A stretch of 64,000 nt of DNA from Hyphomonadaceae bacterium ML37 (GCA_027627685.1 CP091241.1:829149-893148); one strand, 5' to 3'; positions 1 to 8,310 are shown, counted from the first letter of the stretch. The notes: generated by a model from the letters alone, not told the origin. Program-made: numbers and translations.

Positions 1-561
1 GGTAGTATCGGGCCGATCACCGGACAGAATGGCGGCGCGGGACGCACGGACCGGGTGCGTGAGGCGTTCGTCAAATCCTTCCTGTTCAGTCTGGGCTGGG
101 GCCTCCTCATCGCCATTGTCCTCGCGGCGCTGAGCGGGGTGCTTGCGCCCGTCTTCCTGCCTGGCGAGGAGGGTCAGGACATGGCGCGCGCCTACTGGCT
201 GATCGCGCCCTTCGCGGTGGCCGGATATGGCGTGGCGATGGCGGCGGCGGCGGGGTTCAATGGGCTCGGCCGTCCGCTGATGGGGGTGGCGGTCAATCTG
301 TTCCGCGGTGTTGCGCTGGTGGCGCCGCTGGCCTGGCTGGGCGCGATGCTGGGCGGCGCCACGGGCGTCATCTGGGGCGTGTTCGCCGCCAATATGATCG
401 CCGGTGTGGTGATCGCCGCCGTCGTACTGCGCCTGTGTCCGCTGACGGCTGTGGATGCCCGCGTCCGCCGGCCGGACCCGCCGGCTACGGCGCCGGACGG
501 CGCACCAGGCGCGCCGCCAGCTCCGCTTTCTCGCCCAGCCCCGGATGCGGGTAAGCTGTGA
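1..561 (+). CDS. MATE family efflux transporter, C-terminal part
   Basis: Multidrug and toxic compound extrusion exporters move drugs or metabolites out of the cytoplasm using a Na+ or H+ gradient. The frame is open from base 1, and its first residues (GPITGQNGGAGRTDR) match the conserved loop in the second half of MATE proteins, so the start lies before this window. Four hydrophobic segments follow, at roughly 74-96, 135-155, 165-190 and 195-210 of the visible frame. The last ~40 residues are a Pro/Ala-rich tail that does not look membrane-bound, and they are encoded where the convergent methyltransferase gene also codes (77-base overlap). Family assignment is solid; the substrate cannot be told. 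Confidence 0.85.
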   Translation, partial: GSIGPITGQNGGAGRTDRVREAFVKSFLFSLGWGLLIAIVLAALSGVLAPVFLPGEEGQDMARAYWLIAPFAVAGYGVAMAAAAGFNGLGRPLMGVAVNLFRGVALVAPLAWLGAMLGGATGVIWGVFAANMIAGVVIAAVVLRLCPLTAVDARVRRPDPPATAPDGAPGAPPAPLSRPAPDAGKL

Positions 562-1108
562 GAGGGCTGTCCGGCCAGACCCACCGCGTGTCCGGCAAAA
601 GCGTGCGCATGGCGTCCATATCGCAGCCATAGGGCGGTCCACCGGGCTCGTCTTTCTGCATGAACAGGGCGAACAGCGATCCGCCGGGCTTCAAGCTGGC
701 GTGCACCATGGCCTCCCAGTCGGCTCTCAGGCGCGGATGGATCGCGCACAGAAAGGTCTGCTCCCACACCGCGTCAAACGGTGCGTCCGGCAGGAAGGCC
801 AGGGCGTCGGCGGAGACGAAGGTTCCGGCGAGCGCCTCCTGGGCAAAACGATCACGCTGCCAGTCAATGGCGCTGGGCGCCATGTCGACGCCGGTGACGA
901 TGAGCCCAAGCCGGGCGAAGGCTTCGGGCTCGGCGCCGCGCCCGCACCCGGGAACCAGCATGCGGCTGCCCGGTTTGAACGCCCCGGCCTCCGCCCAGTC
1001 CGCCAAGGCCGGGTGAACGCCCACGCGCTCCCACGGCGCGTCATCGGCGCGAAACCGCGCGTCCCAGTCCACGACCTTGCGGTCGTCAAATGTCGGTGTG
1101 CCGGTCAT
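485..1108 (-). CDS. TPMT-family SAM-dependent methyltransferase
   Basis: A 207-residue class I methyltransferase of the thiopurine S-methyltransferase superfamily, which methylates small sulfur, selenium, halide or metalloid compounds. The N-terminal W-x-x-R-(F)-x-x-x-x-x-PWE pattern is typical of the family, followed by the SAM-binding loop VPGCGRGAE (52-60) and GVDMAPSAI (73-81). Family length is about 200, which supports the ATG at 1108 over longer in-frame starts. No strong Shine-Dalgarno sequence is visible. It converges with and overlaps the MATE gene by 77 bases, and is divergent from the sensor kinase. The exact substrate is unknown. Confidence 0.85.
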   Translation of the reverse strand: MTGTPTFDDRKVVDWDARFRADDAPWERVGVHPALADWAEAGAFKPGSRMLVPGCGRGAEPEAFARLGLIVTGVDMAPSAIDWQRDRFAQEALAGTFVSADALAFLPDAPFDAVWEQTFLCAIHPRLRADWEAMVHASLKPGGSLFALFMQKDEPGGPPYGCDMDAMRTLLPDTRWVWPDSPLTAYPHPGLGEKAELAARLVRRPAP

Positions 1109-1226
1109 GCCCGGTTCATGGCCCTCGCCGCAGCGTGTGTAAATAGCCGCAAGGCAAGCGGGTTCCCTGAATCTGGCGGAGGCGCTTAAACTGGCCGCTG
1201 GTTGGAGGCAGGCAGGGGAGGGCGCG

Positions 1227-3134
1227 ATGACGGTTATGCAGCATGACGCGGCGCCTGCGCCTGCACGTCCCGGCATGCGCCCCCTCCTCCCGCCCGCCAT
1301 CCTTTTTGCGGGCGCGGCGGGCGTTGTGCTCATCCTGGCCGGGTTGATGGTGCTGGCCAGCCTCAACGCCGCGCCGGACTGGTCGCAAGGCTGGCGCCCG
1401 ATCCGGTCCCCGCTCGAGCTCGATGGCCGCTTCTGGGTGTCTGTGATGACCGGCGCCCTGGCCGCCCTGTCATCGGCGTGGATCTGGTCGTTGAAACCCG
1501 GCGACCTGGCGGTGCGCCTGTTTGCGCTCAGCGGCGTCGCCACCTTCCTGTTCTGCATGGGCGCGGCCGGTAATCTCGCGCCCAGCGCTGTTGCTTTCCC
1601 GGTCGCCCTGACGCTTGCAATGATGAACGCTATCGGCGCGGTCGCCTTTGGTCTGGTGATGATCGCGCTGTTCGCCATCTATCCGGCGCGCCTGCCCGGT
1701 GCGGCCTGGCTGATCGCGGCGTGTGTGGCGGTGTTCGGCGGCTGGACGATGTTCGCCGCCTTTGGACCTCTGGACCTTTCCATCGCGGTTCAGCGCATCA
1801 CTTTTCTGGAAATGCTGGTCATTATCGCGGTCAGCCTGGCGCAGATCGCGGCGGCGCGCGGCGATCCGGTGCAACGCGCGATTGCCGTGTGGCTGAGCGC
1901 CAGCGTGATCATCGGTGCGGGAGGATTCATCGCCACGGTGGCCGCGCCCGTGACGTTTGGCGCCCGGCCGCTGATCGATCCTCAGTACGCCTTCGCCTTC
2001 TTCCTGATCATCTATGCCGGACTGGCTGTCGGCCTGCTTCGCTACCGCGTGTTCGGGCTGGGGCGCTGGGCCTATCAGGTCCTGTTCACCGTGGCGGCGG
2101 CGATTGTGGTTCTGGCGGTGGATGCGGCGCTGATCGTCATGCTGTCGCTGGATCCGGCGCGCGCCATCGGCCTGTCGCTGTTTCTGGTCGCCGTCGCCTA
2201 TCTGCCTGCGCGCGCCTGGCTGTGGTCGCGCCTGTCACAGCGCCGACGCATGGATCAGGCGGGGCTGATGCGCGCGGTGGCCGATGTGGCGCTTCAGCCG
2301 GGCGCCGATCAGCGCGCGCAACGCTGGCAGGCCTTGTTGCGCGACCTGTTTTCACCGCTCGACATCACACCGGCGCTGGCCGGCATGCACGAGGTCGGGA
2401 TCGAGGCGGACGGACGCCGCCTGATCACGCCTGCCCGCGGAGGACTGCCCGGGCTGATCCTGCATGACAAGGACAAGGGCCGCGCCCTGTTCACGCCGGA
2501 AGACTGGGATACGGTGCGCGAGCTGGGTGCGCTGGCCGATTATCTTGACGACAGCCGCACCGCCTATGACCGCGGCGCGGCGTGGGAGCGCACGCGCATC
2601 GCGCGCGACATTCACGACCATATCGGCGCCCAGCTCCTGACCGCGCTGCACGTGCGCGAGGACGGCCGCAAGGATGAGCTCATCCGCGCCACCATAGGCG
2701 ATCTGCGCGATGTGATCCGCAATGCCGAGGGCGAGCCGGCGCCGTTCGATAGCCTGATGGCGGACTTGCGTGCGGAGACCGCTGACCGGCTGGAGGCTGC
2801 AGGCCTGGAGCTGGACTGGCAGGTGGACGCCGGGCGCGAGGACGCGCCGAACCGCGCCGCCATGCAGACCCTGCGCGCGCTGGTGCGCGAGGCGGTCAGC
2901 AACGCCATCCGCCATGCGGGGGCGTCGGCGCTGAGCGTCGCGCTGGCGCTGGACGGTGATGTGCTGACACTGACCATCAGCGATGACGGGCGCGGGTTCG
3001 ATCCGGACGCGGCGCGTTCCGGGCGGGGGCTCGACAATATGGCGGCGCGGGTCGAGGCGCTGGGCGGGTCTTTTGCGATTGACACCGGACCGGGCGGCTC
3101 GACGCTGCGAGCTGTGTTCGCAGCGTTCGGCTGA
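1227..3134 (+). CDS. NarX-type sensor histidine kinase with multi-pass N-terminus
   Basis: A 635-residue inner-membrane sensor kinase. Residues ~20-340 contain about ten hydrophobic stretches forming an integral membrane sensor domain. The kinase core follows: the HisKA_3 dimerisation helix (ERTRIARDIHDH, phospho-acceptor His463), then a HATPase domain with an N-box (EAVSNAIRHAG, Asn559), the DDGRGFD loop and a terminal GRGLDNMAARVEALGG segment typical of the NarX/DegS class. The start is supported by a GGGGAGGG Shine-Dalgarno stretch just upstream. Its partner is almost certainly the NarL-type regulator encoded convergently 7 bases beyond its stop. The signal sensed is unknown. Confidence 0.92.
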   Translation: MTVMQHDAAPAPARPGMRPLLPPAILFAGAAGVVLILAGLMVLASLNAAPDWSQGWRPIRSPLELDGRFWVSVMTGALAALSSAWIWSLKPGDLAVRLFALSGVATFLFCMGAAGNLAPSAVAFPVALTLAMMNAIGAVAFGLVMIALFAIYPARLPGAAWLIAACVAVFGGWTMFAAFGPLDLSIAVQRITFLEMLVIIAVSLAQIAAARGDPVQRAIAVWLSASVIIGAGGFIATVAAPVTFGARPLIDPQYAFAFFLIIYAGLAVGLLRYRVFGLGRWAYQVLFTVAAAIVVLAVDAALIVMLSLDPARAIGLSLFLVAVAYLPARAWLWSRLSQRRRMDQAGLMRAVADVALQPGADQRAQRWQALLRDLFSPLDITPALAGMHEVGIEADGRRLITPARGGLPGLILHDKDKGRALFTPEDWDTVRELGALADYLDDSRTAYDRGAAWERTRIARDIHDHIGAQLLTALHVREDGRKDELIRATIGDLRDVIRNAEGEPAPFDSLMADLRAETADRLEAAGLELDWQVDAGREDAPNRAAMQTLRALVREAVSNAIRHAGASALSVALALDGDVLTLTISDDGRGFDPDAARSGRGLDNMAARVEALGGSFAIDTGPGGSTLRAVFAAFG

Positions 3135-3141
3135 GCCGGGT

Positions 3142-3786
3142 TCAGGCGTCGCTGGACGCTGCCAGGCCCAGGCGCGCGGCGTGCCAGGCGGCCTCGGCGC
3201 GCGAGGAGATGCCCAGCTTGCGATAGACCGCCTTGATGTGCCCGGCCACGGTTTGCTCGGCGATGCCCAGCGCTTTGGCGGTCTCGTGATTGCGCAGGCC
3301 CCGGCCGATATGGGCCAGCACTTCCTTCTCCCGGATGGTCAGATCGCAATCGGGGGCCGCCGGCCCGGTCAGGCGGAAATGATCCATGATGCGCCGGGCG
3401 ATGGAGGGCGACAGCGCGGGCGCGCCCGCCAGCGTCTGGCGGATCTGGCGGGTCAGCACCTCGGCGGGCTGGTCTTTGAGCAGATACCCGTCCGCACCTG
3501 CCGCCAGCGCGGACACGATGGAGGCGTCATCACCCAGAATGGTCGCCACCACGCACAGCGTCTGCGGCGCATGGGCCTTGATGGCGCGCAGCACGTCCAC
3601 CCCCGAACCATCCGGCAGGCCGAGATCGACCAGCGCGAGCTCAAACGGCTCGCGCCCCGCCAGTTCACGGCCCTGGCGCACGTCAGATGCGGTGGTGATC
3701 TGCGCGTCCGGGCAGGCCTCGGAGACCACGGCGCACAGCCAGGCGCGGACGTCGGCAATGTCTTCAACGATCAATACGCGCGTCAT
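3142..3786 (-). CDS. NarL/LuxR-family response regulator
   Basis: A 214-residue DNA-binding response regulator. The receiver domain (1-120) has the acidic pair E8/D9, phospho-acceptor Asp54 in ALVDLGLPDG, Thr82 and Lys104. A LuxR-type helix-turn-helix occupies ~145-205 (LTIREKEVLAHIGRGL, then ETAKALGIAEQTV). It is convergent with the HisKA_3 kinase, the class that normally phosphorylates NarL regulators, so the two form a two-component system. Targets are unknown; the neighbouring island of exported proteins starts 49 bases away on the same strand, upstream of this gene. Confidence 0.93.
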   Translation of the reverse strand: MTRVLIVEDIADVRAWLCAVVSEACPDAQITTASDVRQGRELAGREPFELALVDLGLPDGSGVDVLRAIKAHAPQTLCVVATILGDDASIVSALAAGADGYLLKDQPAEVLTRQIRQTLAGAPALSPSIARRIMDHFRLTGPAAPDCDLTIREKEVLAHIGRGLRNHETAKALGIAEQTVAGHIKAVYRKLGISSRAEAAWHAARLGLAASSDA

Positions 3787-3834
3787 CTCATCGGCCTTTC
3801 CAAGGCGCAGGGCGGCGTGTGCCCGCCAACGTCC

Positions 3835-4800
3835 TTATTGCGAGATTTCTCGGCAAGCATTCTCATGCCCCAATTGGCATGCGCGGGTGAAGGCATCGCG
3901 CGCCCCGGCTGCGCCTTCGGGTCCCCCGACTCCTGCGCGCAGGAAGCTGCCGAGATTGAAACAGGCTGGAGGGTATCCTCCTTCGCAGCCCTGCCGGAAG
4001 GCCCCCAGCGCCGCCGCATTGTCCTGACCGGGGCCCGGATCGGAGAGCGCCACCCCCCACAATCCGCATCCGGCTGCAGAGCCCAGCGCGCAGGCCGCCT
4101 CGAAAGAAGCGCGCGAGGCTTCGTCTTGATTGTCTTCTTGCTGGACCAGCCCCAGCATGTAGCAGCCGTCGCCCAGGCCGCCGTTACACGCGCCCTGAAA
4201 ACCGGCGCGTGCCTGTTGCGGGTCGCGCGGCTCCGCATTGCGATGGCTCAATCCGAAATTGAGGCAGCCGGGCATGTTCCCGCCATTGCAGCCCCGGGCG
4301 TAGAGCGTGCGGGCCATCGAAACGTCCGCGCTACCGCCCTGACCGTTCTCGAAGAGCTGGCCCAGATCACTGCAACCGCGCGCCGATCCCAGTTCGCAGG
4401 CACGCGCAAAAGCGCCGCGGGCCAGAGACGCATGCGCTGCCCCGCCACGGCCATCGCGCAGCAGGATGCCATGCTGGAAACACCCGTCCGCCTGATCGCC
4501 GCGGCAGGCCTCGCTGAGCAAGCGGCGCGCGGCGGTGTCGTCGCCGGGGCCGCCGCGGCCTTCTTTCAGGAGAAACCCGGCGACCAGACAGCCGCGCGCC
4601 TCGCCCTGGTCGCAGGCCTCGAGCGCGCTTGCCCGTGCGGTTGCGTCGTCGCCGGCGCGCAACGCCGCCATGGCGCGTGTATAGGCGTCAAGCCCGGGTG
4701 AGGCTGCGCTGGCCGCTGATGCAGCCATCGCCAGCAGCGCCAATGCCAGACCCGCCATTATCTGCAAGGCGCGTGCTGTGCGCATGGAACCAGGGTTCAT
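3835..4800 (-). CDS. Exported cysteine-paired Sel1-repeat protein
   Basis: A 321-residue secreted or periplasmic protein made almost wholly of Sel1-like repeats. A signal peptide (ALQIMAGLALALLAMAASAASA) ends near residue 33. Eight repeats of about 36 residues follow, each carrying a C-x7-C pair (for example C-ELGSARG-C and C-NGGNMPG-C). This is the disulfide-clamped solenoid architecture known from Helicobacter Hcp proteins. The ATG at 4800 was chosen because GGAGGA lies 4 bases upstream. A longer in-frame start at 4824 would lie in a leader that duplicates the end of the next gene upstream. Likely a protein-interaction scaffold outside the cytoplasm; partners unknown. Confidence 0.85.
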   Translation of the reverse strand: MNPGSMRTARALQIMAGLALALLAMAASAASAASPGLDAYTRAMAALRAGDDATARASALEACDQGEARGCLVAGFLLKEGRGGPGDDTAARRLLSEACRGDQADGCFQHGILLRDGRGGAAHASLARGAFARACELGSARGCSDLGQLFENGQGGSADVSMARTLYARGCNGGNMPGCLNFGLSHRNAEPRDPQQARAGFQGACNGGLGDGCYMLGLVQQEDNQDEASRASFEAACALGSAAGCGLWGVALSDPGPGQDNAAALGAFRQGCEGGYPPACFNLGSFLRAGVGGPEGAAGARDAFTRACQLGHENACREISQ

Positions 4801-4820
4801 GGGGTCCTCCATCATCAACA

Positions 4821-5285
4821 TCAATCAATCCAGCTGAACGGGCTTGGCAGGGGCGCGTGCCCGTAGCGTGCGTCGCACGCCTGCACAGCGTCCCAGGCGA
4901 TATTGCCCAGGCGAATGAAGCCCGCCATTCCCTCCGGGCTGGAAGGCCCGCCGAGGCTTTGAAGTTGCTCCATTCCGGCCCCCAGCCCGCGCGACCAGCG
5001 CTGAATCGCCTCGTTGAGAAAGGCTTGATAGCTGGCCTCGTCCTGGCCCGCCGCAGGAGGATTGGCGGACACATGCGCCCGAATGGCGGCATGCGCCCGC
5101 GCACTAAAGGGTTCCCGGGTCTCCTCGCCAGCGAGCCCGGCGCTCAGGGCGCCCATCGAGACATACACCGAGGCGCAATCAAGGTCCGCGCTCACCCCGT
5201 CCTGCGGCGGCGGGGGAAGCTGCGCGTGGGCCGCAGCGGCGAGGGGGGATGCAGCGATGCTGGCGGCGAGGAGGCGGGCTGTCAT
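4821..5285 (-). CDS. Exported small protein with Cys/Tyr...Cys domain
   Basis: A 154-residue exported protein of unknown function. A signal peptide (LLAASIAASPLAAAAHAQ) ends near residue 22. The mature part shows C-A-S-V-Y near its start, a central A-x-x-A-I-R-A-H-V helix and a closing V-Q-A-C-D-A-R-Y-G. The same skeleton, C-A-x-x-Y ... A-H ... V-x-x-C-x-x-x-[FY]-G, occurs twice in the 262-residue protein upstream and once at the C-terminus of the 403-residue Sel1 protein, so this looks like a single-domain member of that family. AAGGA precedes the chosen ATG by 7-8 bases. It ends PFSWID, a tail also found as a remnant just upstream of its own start. Confidence 0.75.
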   Translation of the reverse strand: MTARLLAASIAASPLAAAAHAQLPPPPQDGVSADLDCASVYVSMGALSAGLAGEETREPFSARAHAAIRAHVSANPPAAGQDEASYQAFLNEAIQRWSRGLGAGMEQLQSLGGPSSPEGMAGFIRLGNIAWDAVQACDARYGHAPLPSPFSWID

Positions 5286-5311
5286 GGGCAGGTCCTTTGG
5301 TCTGAAGGTGT

Positions 5312-5357
5312 TCATCAACATCAGTCAATCCAGCTGAAGGGGAGCGGCAGGGCGCCA
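5312..5357 (-). pseudogene. Remnant 3' end of a duplicated copy of the 4821-5285 gene
   Basis: Read on the minus strand this stretch encodes ALPLPFSWID followed by TGA, the same ending as the gene at 4821-5285. Bases 5312-5338 match 4812-4838 at 26 of 27 positions, exactly 500 bases apart, and similarity continues into the Gly/Pro codons. No upstream open frame of the family connects to it: it sits directly after the stop of the gene ending at 5377. It is best read as the leftover of a tandem duplicate whose body was deleted. Confidence 0.7.
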
Positions 5358-5358
5358 T

Positions 5359-5372
5359 CCCCTGATCGGGGG
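5359..5372. repeat. Short palindromic repeat, copy 1
   Basis: CCCCTGATCGGGGG, a C-rich/G-rich inverted repeat preceded by GCCAT, immediately after the stop of the gene ending at 5377. It is one of four related copies in about 5 kb (also 6237, 8107 and 10207). No run of T follows, so it is not an obvious intrinsic terminator. Confidence 0.6.
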
Positions 5373-5376
5373 AGGC

Positions 5377-6165
5377 TCAGCCCTCCGCCCCGAATTCCCG
5401 GCGGCAGATCTGGACGTCGAACCGCACCCCATCCACCGGTTCGGCCCCGCTCTGAACGCGCTGGAGCCGCGCCTGGGCCTGAGCCATCACACGGGTCTCC
5501 AGCTCAAGCTGATCGCCTCCATGGGCGGCGATATGAGCCTGCACGGCGTTGCGGGCTTCGGCGACGGCCCGGGCCGTGTGTTCGGGACCGTCGGACGAGA
5601 CCATGTACAGCGCCGCTGCACAGATCAGGGGCTCGGGCGCGCCGAACCAGAAGGTCGGGGCGAAGCCGAAGGTCTCATCGCATTGGGCGAGACGGCGTCC
5701 ATAGGGAGGCGTATCCTCGCGCGACGGCAGGGTCGCGCTGAAGGAGAGCGGCGCCTGCTCGGCGAGCGGGAAGGCGGGATCGGCATTGCGCGGCTGGGTC
5801 TCCAGCGGCCCGCCCTGAATGGACATCACCTGCAGCATGAACGCGACATCAGACTGTCCCGAGCGCGCCTCCAGCGCCCGGTAGCGCTGGTTCCAGTCAA
5901 TCACGGTGGCGTTGCTGAACACCCAGAACGCCCCGCCCAGCATGTCGGCGCCGAGCCAGCCGAAAGTGTCCATGCCGAGGATCTCGGCGGGTGAGGGAAT
6001 CCACGGGGTCGCCATGCGCTCATGATTGACCGCGTAGTAGAGCGCGGCGCAGCTTCCAAGGCTCGGCCCGGCCTCATCGGCTGCGGCCGCAGAGGGCGTT
6101 GCGGGCCCGAGCGCCAGCACGGCAGCGGCGAGGATCGGGATTATCACGGATTTCAGGTTCATCAT
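5377..6165 (-). CDS. Exported protein with two copies of an unknown Cys/Tyr...Cys domain
   Basis: A 262-residue exported protein of unknown function. A signal peptide (residues ~5-28) ends in SAAAADEA. Two similar halves follow. The first runs from GSCAALYYAV to AQCDETFGFAP, the second from LICAAALYMVSSDGPEH to QICRREFG. Both have C-A-x-x-L-Y-x-V at the front and C-x-x-x-F-G at the end, suggesting one disulfide per module. The second half is closely similar to the C-terminus of the next protein upstream (shared AVQAHIAAHGGDQL). AGGAG precedes a double ATG (6165/6162), and either could be used. It belongs to the minus-strand island 3835-8042. Confidence 0.75.
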   Translation of the reverse strand: MMNLKSVIIPILAAAVLALGPATPSAAAADEAGPSLGSCAALYYAVNHERMATPWIPSPAEILGMDTFGWLGADMLGGAFWVFSNATVIDWNQRYRALEARSGQSDVAFMLQVMSIQGGPLETQPRNADPAFPLAEQAPLSFSATLPSREDTPPYGRRLAQCDETFGFAPTFWFGAPEPLICAAALYMVSSDGPEHTARAVAEARNAVQAHIAAHGGDQLELETRVMAQAQARLQRVQSGAEPVDGVRFDVQICRREFGAEG

Positions 6166-6236
6166 TGCGCTCCTGCGAAGCGGCGCGGACCGGCGCCGCG
6201 TGAAACATTTCACGGCGCCGTCACCCACGCTGCCAT

Positions 6237-6251
6237 CCCCTGAACAGGGGG
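6237..6251. repeat. Short palindromic repeat, copy 2
   Basis: CCCCTGAACAGGGGG preceded by GCCAT, lying between the stop of the 403-residue Sel1 protein (6253) and the start of the next gene. The arms CCCCT/AGGGG could form a 5-bp stem with a GAAC loop. Same family as copies at 5359, 8107 and 10207. Confidence 0.6.
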
Positions 6252-6252
6252 T

Positions 6253-7464
6253 TCACGGCTGGAACCCGAACTGCCGTCGGCAGGCCTGAACCTCCCGGCG
6301 AACGGCTTCGGGCGTCTCCGCGCCGGACTGAAGGGCCTGAAGGCGCATCCGAGCCGCCGCGACGACCTGGTTCTCGAGTTGAAGCTGATCGCCTCCATGG
6401 GCGGCGATATGGGCCTGCACGGCTGCGCGGGCCTCGGCGGTGGTGCGCGCCACATGCTGGGGACCGTCTGTCGAGACGAGGTAAAGCGCCTGGGCGCAGA
6501 GCAGCGGGTCGAGGGTGGGGGCGCCCTGCGCGGCGGCGTTCATTCTCGCACGCTCTGTGGAGACGAACTCGCAAGATGGCTGGTCGCCCGCTTCACAACG
6601 CGCCTCGCGATAGGCAAGCACTGCCGCCGTCTCGGTGTTTCGTGAATGCTCCATCACGCGGCGATAGCGCTCGCAGCCGTCCGCCAGCTGATGCTCGTCG
6701 CAGGCGCGCTGAAAGGCCGAGATGGCGCCGCGCCAGTTCTCCGGCGTGGACGGGGCGCCGAACAGGCCTGTCGGGTCGTGGAAATCGCCGAGCGCGAAGC
6801 AGCCATCGCCTGAGCCGAGGTCGCAGGCGCGAGCAAACGCCCAGCCGGCTTCCGGGTCGTCTTGCGTCGAGTAGAACTCCGCCGGTTGCACCGTACAGAT
6901 CACAGCGCCGCGGCAGGCGGCATCAAAGCCTTCAGAATCAAAAACCGGGATCGGGTCGAGATTGCGCCCATACAGAACGCAGGCTTGCGCATGGTTGAGT
7001 TGGCAGGCCGGCCCCAGGAAATTCAGCCCTTGGGTGTTGTCGTCAGCCATAAGCGGCTGACCTTCGGCGAAGAGACCCTCGCCGATGGCGGCCGATAGGG
7101 CAGACGGCGACGCGGAGCGATGTGTTTCGCTCAGCTCGGCCGCCAGACAGCCGGCCCTGTTTCCAAGCGCACAGGCCCCATCGTACTGGTGTTTGGCAAT
7201 GGCGGCATCCGCCCGCCCGCCGTCGCCAAGCAACCACATGGGCGCAGCTTGGGCGCAGGCCCACAGATCATCCCCGAGTTCGCAGGCGTCAGTCAGGAGT
7301 GCGCGGGCCTCAGCCAGGTTCCCGCTGGATCTGAGCGCCATCACCTCTTCATAGAGGCTGTCTTCCGGGGCAGCATCGCCGCCCTGGGCCGAAGACGGCG
7401 CGCCAACGGAGAGCGCCAGCAGGAGGGCGGCGAGAATCGGGGATCGAATGGACGTCAGGCTCAT
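6253..7464 (-). CDS. Exported Sel1-like Cys-repeat protein with C-terminal unknown domain
   Basis: A 403-residue exported protein. The signal peptide (SPILAALLLALSVGAPSSAQ) ends near residue 27. Residues ~30-310 carry degenerate Sel1-like repeats with C-x7-C or similar pairs (ACALGNRAGC, ACQLNHAQAC, ACDLGSGDGC). From about residue 318 the fold changes to the unknown module LLCAQALYLVSTDGPQH ... VQACRRQFG, nearly the same as the end of the neighbouring 262-residue protein. The start codon overlaps the upstream stop in ATGA (7461-7464), so the two are translationally coupled. A solenoid joined to this module suggests the module is a functional domain rather than filler; its role is unknown. Confidence 0.8.
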   Translation of the reverse strand: MSLTSIRSPILAALLLALSVGAPSSAQGGDAAPEDSLYEEVMALRSSGNLAEARALLTDACELGDDLWACAQAAPMWLLGDGGRADAAIAKHQYDGACALGNRAGCLAAELSETHRSASPSALSAAIGEGLFAEGQPLMADDNTQGLNFLGPACQLNHAQACVLYGRNLDPIPVFDSEGFDAACRGAVICTVQPAEFYSTQDDPEAGWAFARACDLGSGDGCFALGDFHDPTGLFGAPSTPENWRGAISAFQRACDEHQLADGCERYRRVMEHSRNTETAAVLAYREARCEAGDQPSCEFVSTERARMNAAAQGAPTLDPLLCAQALYLVSTDGPQHVARTTAEARAAVQAHIAAHGGDQLQLENQVVAAARMRLQALQSGAETPEAVRREVQACRRQFGFQP

Positions 7465-8042
7465 GGCTCGGCTCTTTTCCCATCGGCGACCGAGCGGAAG
7501 GCGCCGTCGCCCCAGATCAGCACTTGAGCGCATGGCAGGGCGCCATAGCCGTCGCAGGCCGTGCCGTGCACCAGCGACAGCCAGACCGGGACATGGCCGA
7601 TCAACTCCACCCGGCCGGCGAATCCGCCCGTGGTGTGCTCGTCCCAGCCGCCGTCGCCATCGGACACGAAGATCCGCACCGGCGAGCCGCCCGTGCCTGC
7701 CCATAGGGCCAGAGACTCCCCGCAGTAGACCTTTGACTGGTCGAGCACCGGGTCCACGACCCCGTCGAGATTGAAGTCCGCCGCCACGATCACGTCCTGC
7801 GGGTCATAATTGAGCGTCTGGTTCATCTCCGCGCGGCACTCGCGCGCGAGTTCGCCGAGCCGGGCGCTGATCGCCGTCTCACCCGGTCCGCGCCAGGGCT
7901 CGAAGTCTGAGCCGTCCGCCTGCACGGACGCCGCCTCAAATGCGCTCGCCCCGGCAAGGGCGTGCGCCCGCGCGGGTGATGCGCCCGTCATCGACATGGC
8001 ATAGGTGAGGAGAATGGCAAGGACGGGTGCTTTCGCGCTCAT
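7461..8042 (-). CDS. Exported protein with a dockerin/VCBS-like calcium loop
   Basis: A 193-residue exported protein of unknown function. A signal peptide (VLAILLTYAMSMTGASPARA) covers residues ~5-26. The middle has ADFNLDGVVDPV, a D-x-N-x-D-G-x-x-D calcium-binding loop of the EF-hand/FG-GAP kind, and later VSDGDGGWDEH, which resembles a second such loop. Four Cys residues in the mature chain could form two disulfides. The ATG at 8042 is preceded by AAAGGA at about 10 bases. It ends in an ATGA overlap with the Sel1 protein downstream and is probably the first gene of the minus-strand unit 8042 to 3835. Confidence 0.7.
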   Translation of the reverse strand: MSAKAPVLAILLTYAMSMTGASPARAHALAGASAFEAASVQADGSDFEPWRGPGETAISARLGELARECRAEMNQTLNYDPQDVIVAADFNLDGVVDPVLDQSKVYCGESLALWAGTGGSPVRIFVSDGDGGWDEHTTGGFAGRVELIGHVPVWLSLVHGTACDGYGALPCAQVLIWGDGAFRSVADGKRAEP

Positions 8043-8106
8043 GGCATGGTCATCCTTTGGGTGTCTTGGGCTTCCCACATGTCGCATGCGCCTTGGCTGT
8101 GCGCCG

Positions 8107-8122
8107 CCCCCTGAACGGGGGG
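8107..8122. repeat. Short palindromic repeat, copy 3
   Basis: CCCCCTGAACGGGGGG, in the 268-base gap between two divergent exported-protein genes (starts at 8042 minus and 8311 plus). Related to copies at 5359, 6237 and 10207. I see no clear -35/-10 pair elsewhere in this gap. Confidence 0.55.
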
Positions 8123-8310
8123 CTCGGCCGGATTTGCCGACTGCCAAGCTGCACGATCAATGTCGCGGAAGGTCCGCCGCCAAGGGCGTCTCGACGATAT
8201 TCGGGCGGAAACCAGCCCAGTTCCGGCGACAGGCGGTTCATTTCCACGTGACAAATTCAGTCTGCATGGTCGACTATGCTTGAGCACGGCCATTGCAAAC
8301 AGGAGATTTC

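Noticed and set aside
1109-1678. N-terminal extension of the TPMT-like gene to 1678
   Set aside because: The extension runs antisense to the sensor kinase, shows no family similarity and would nearly double a protein whose family is about 200 residues.
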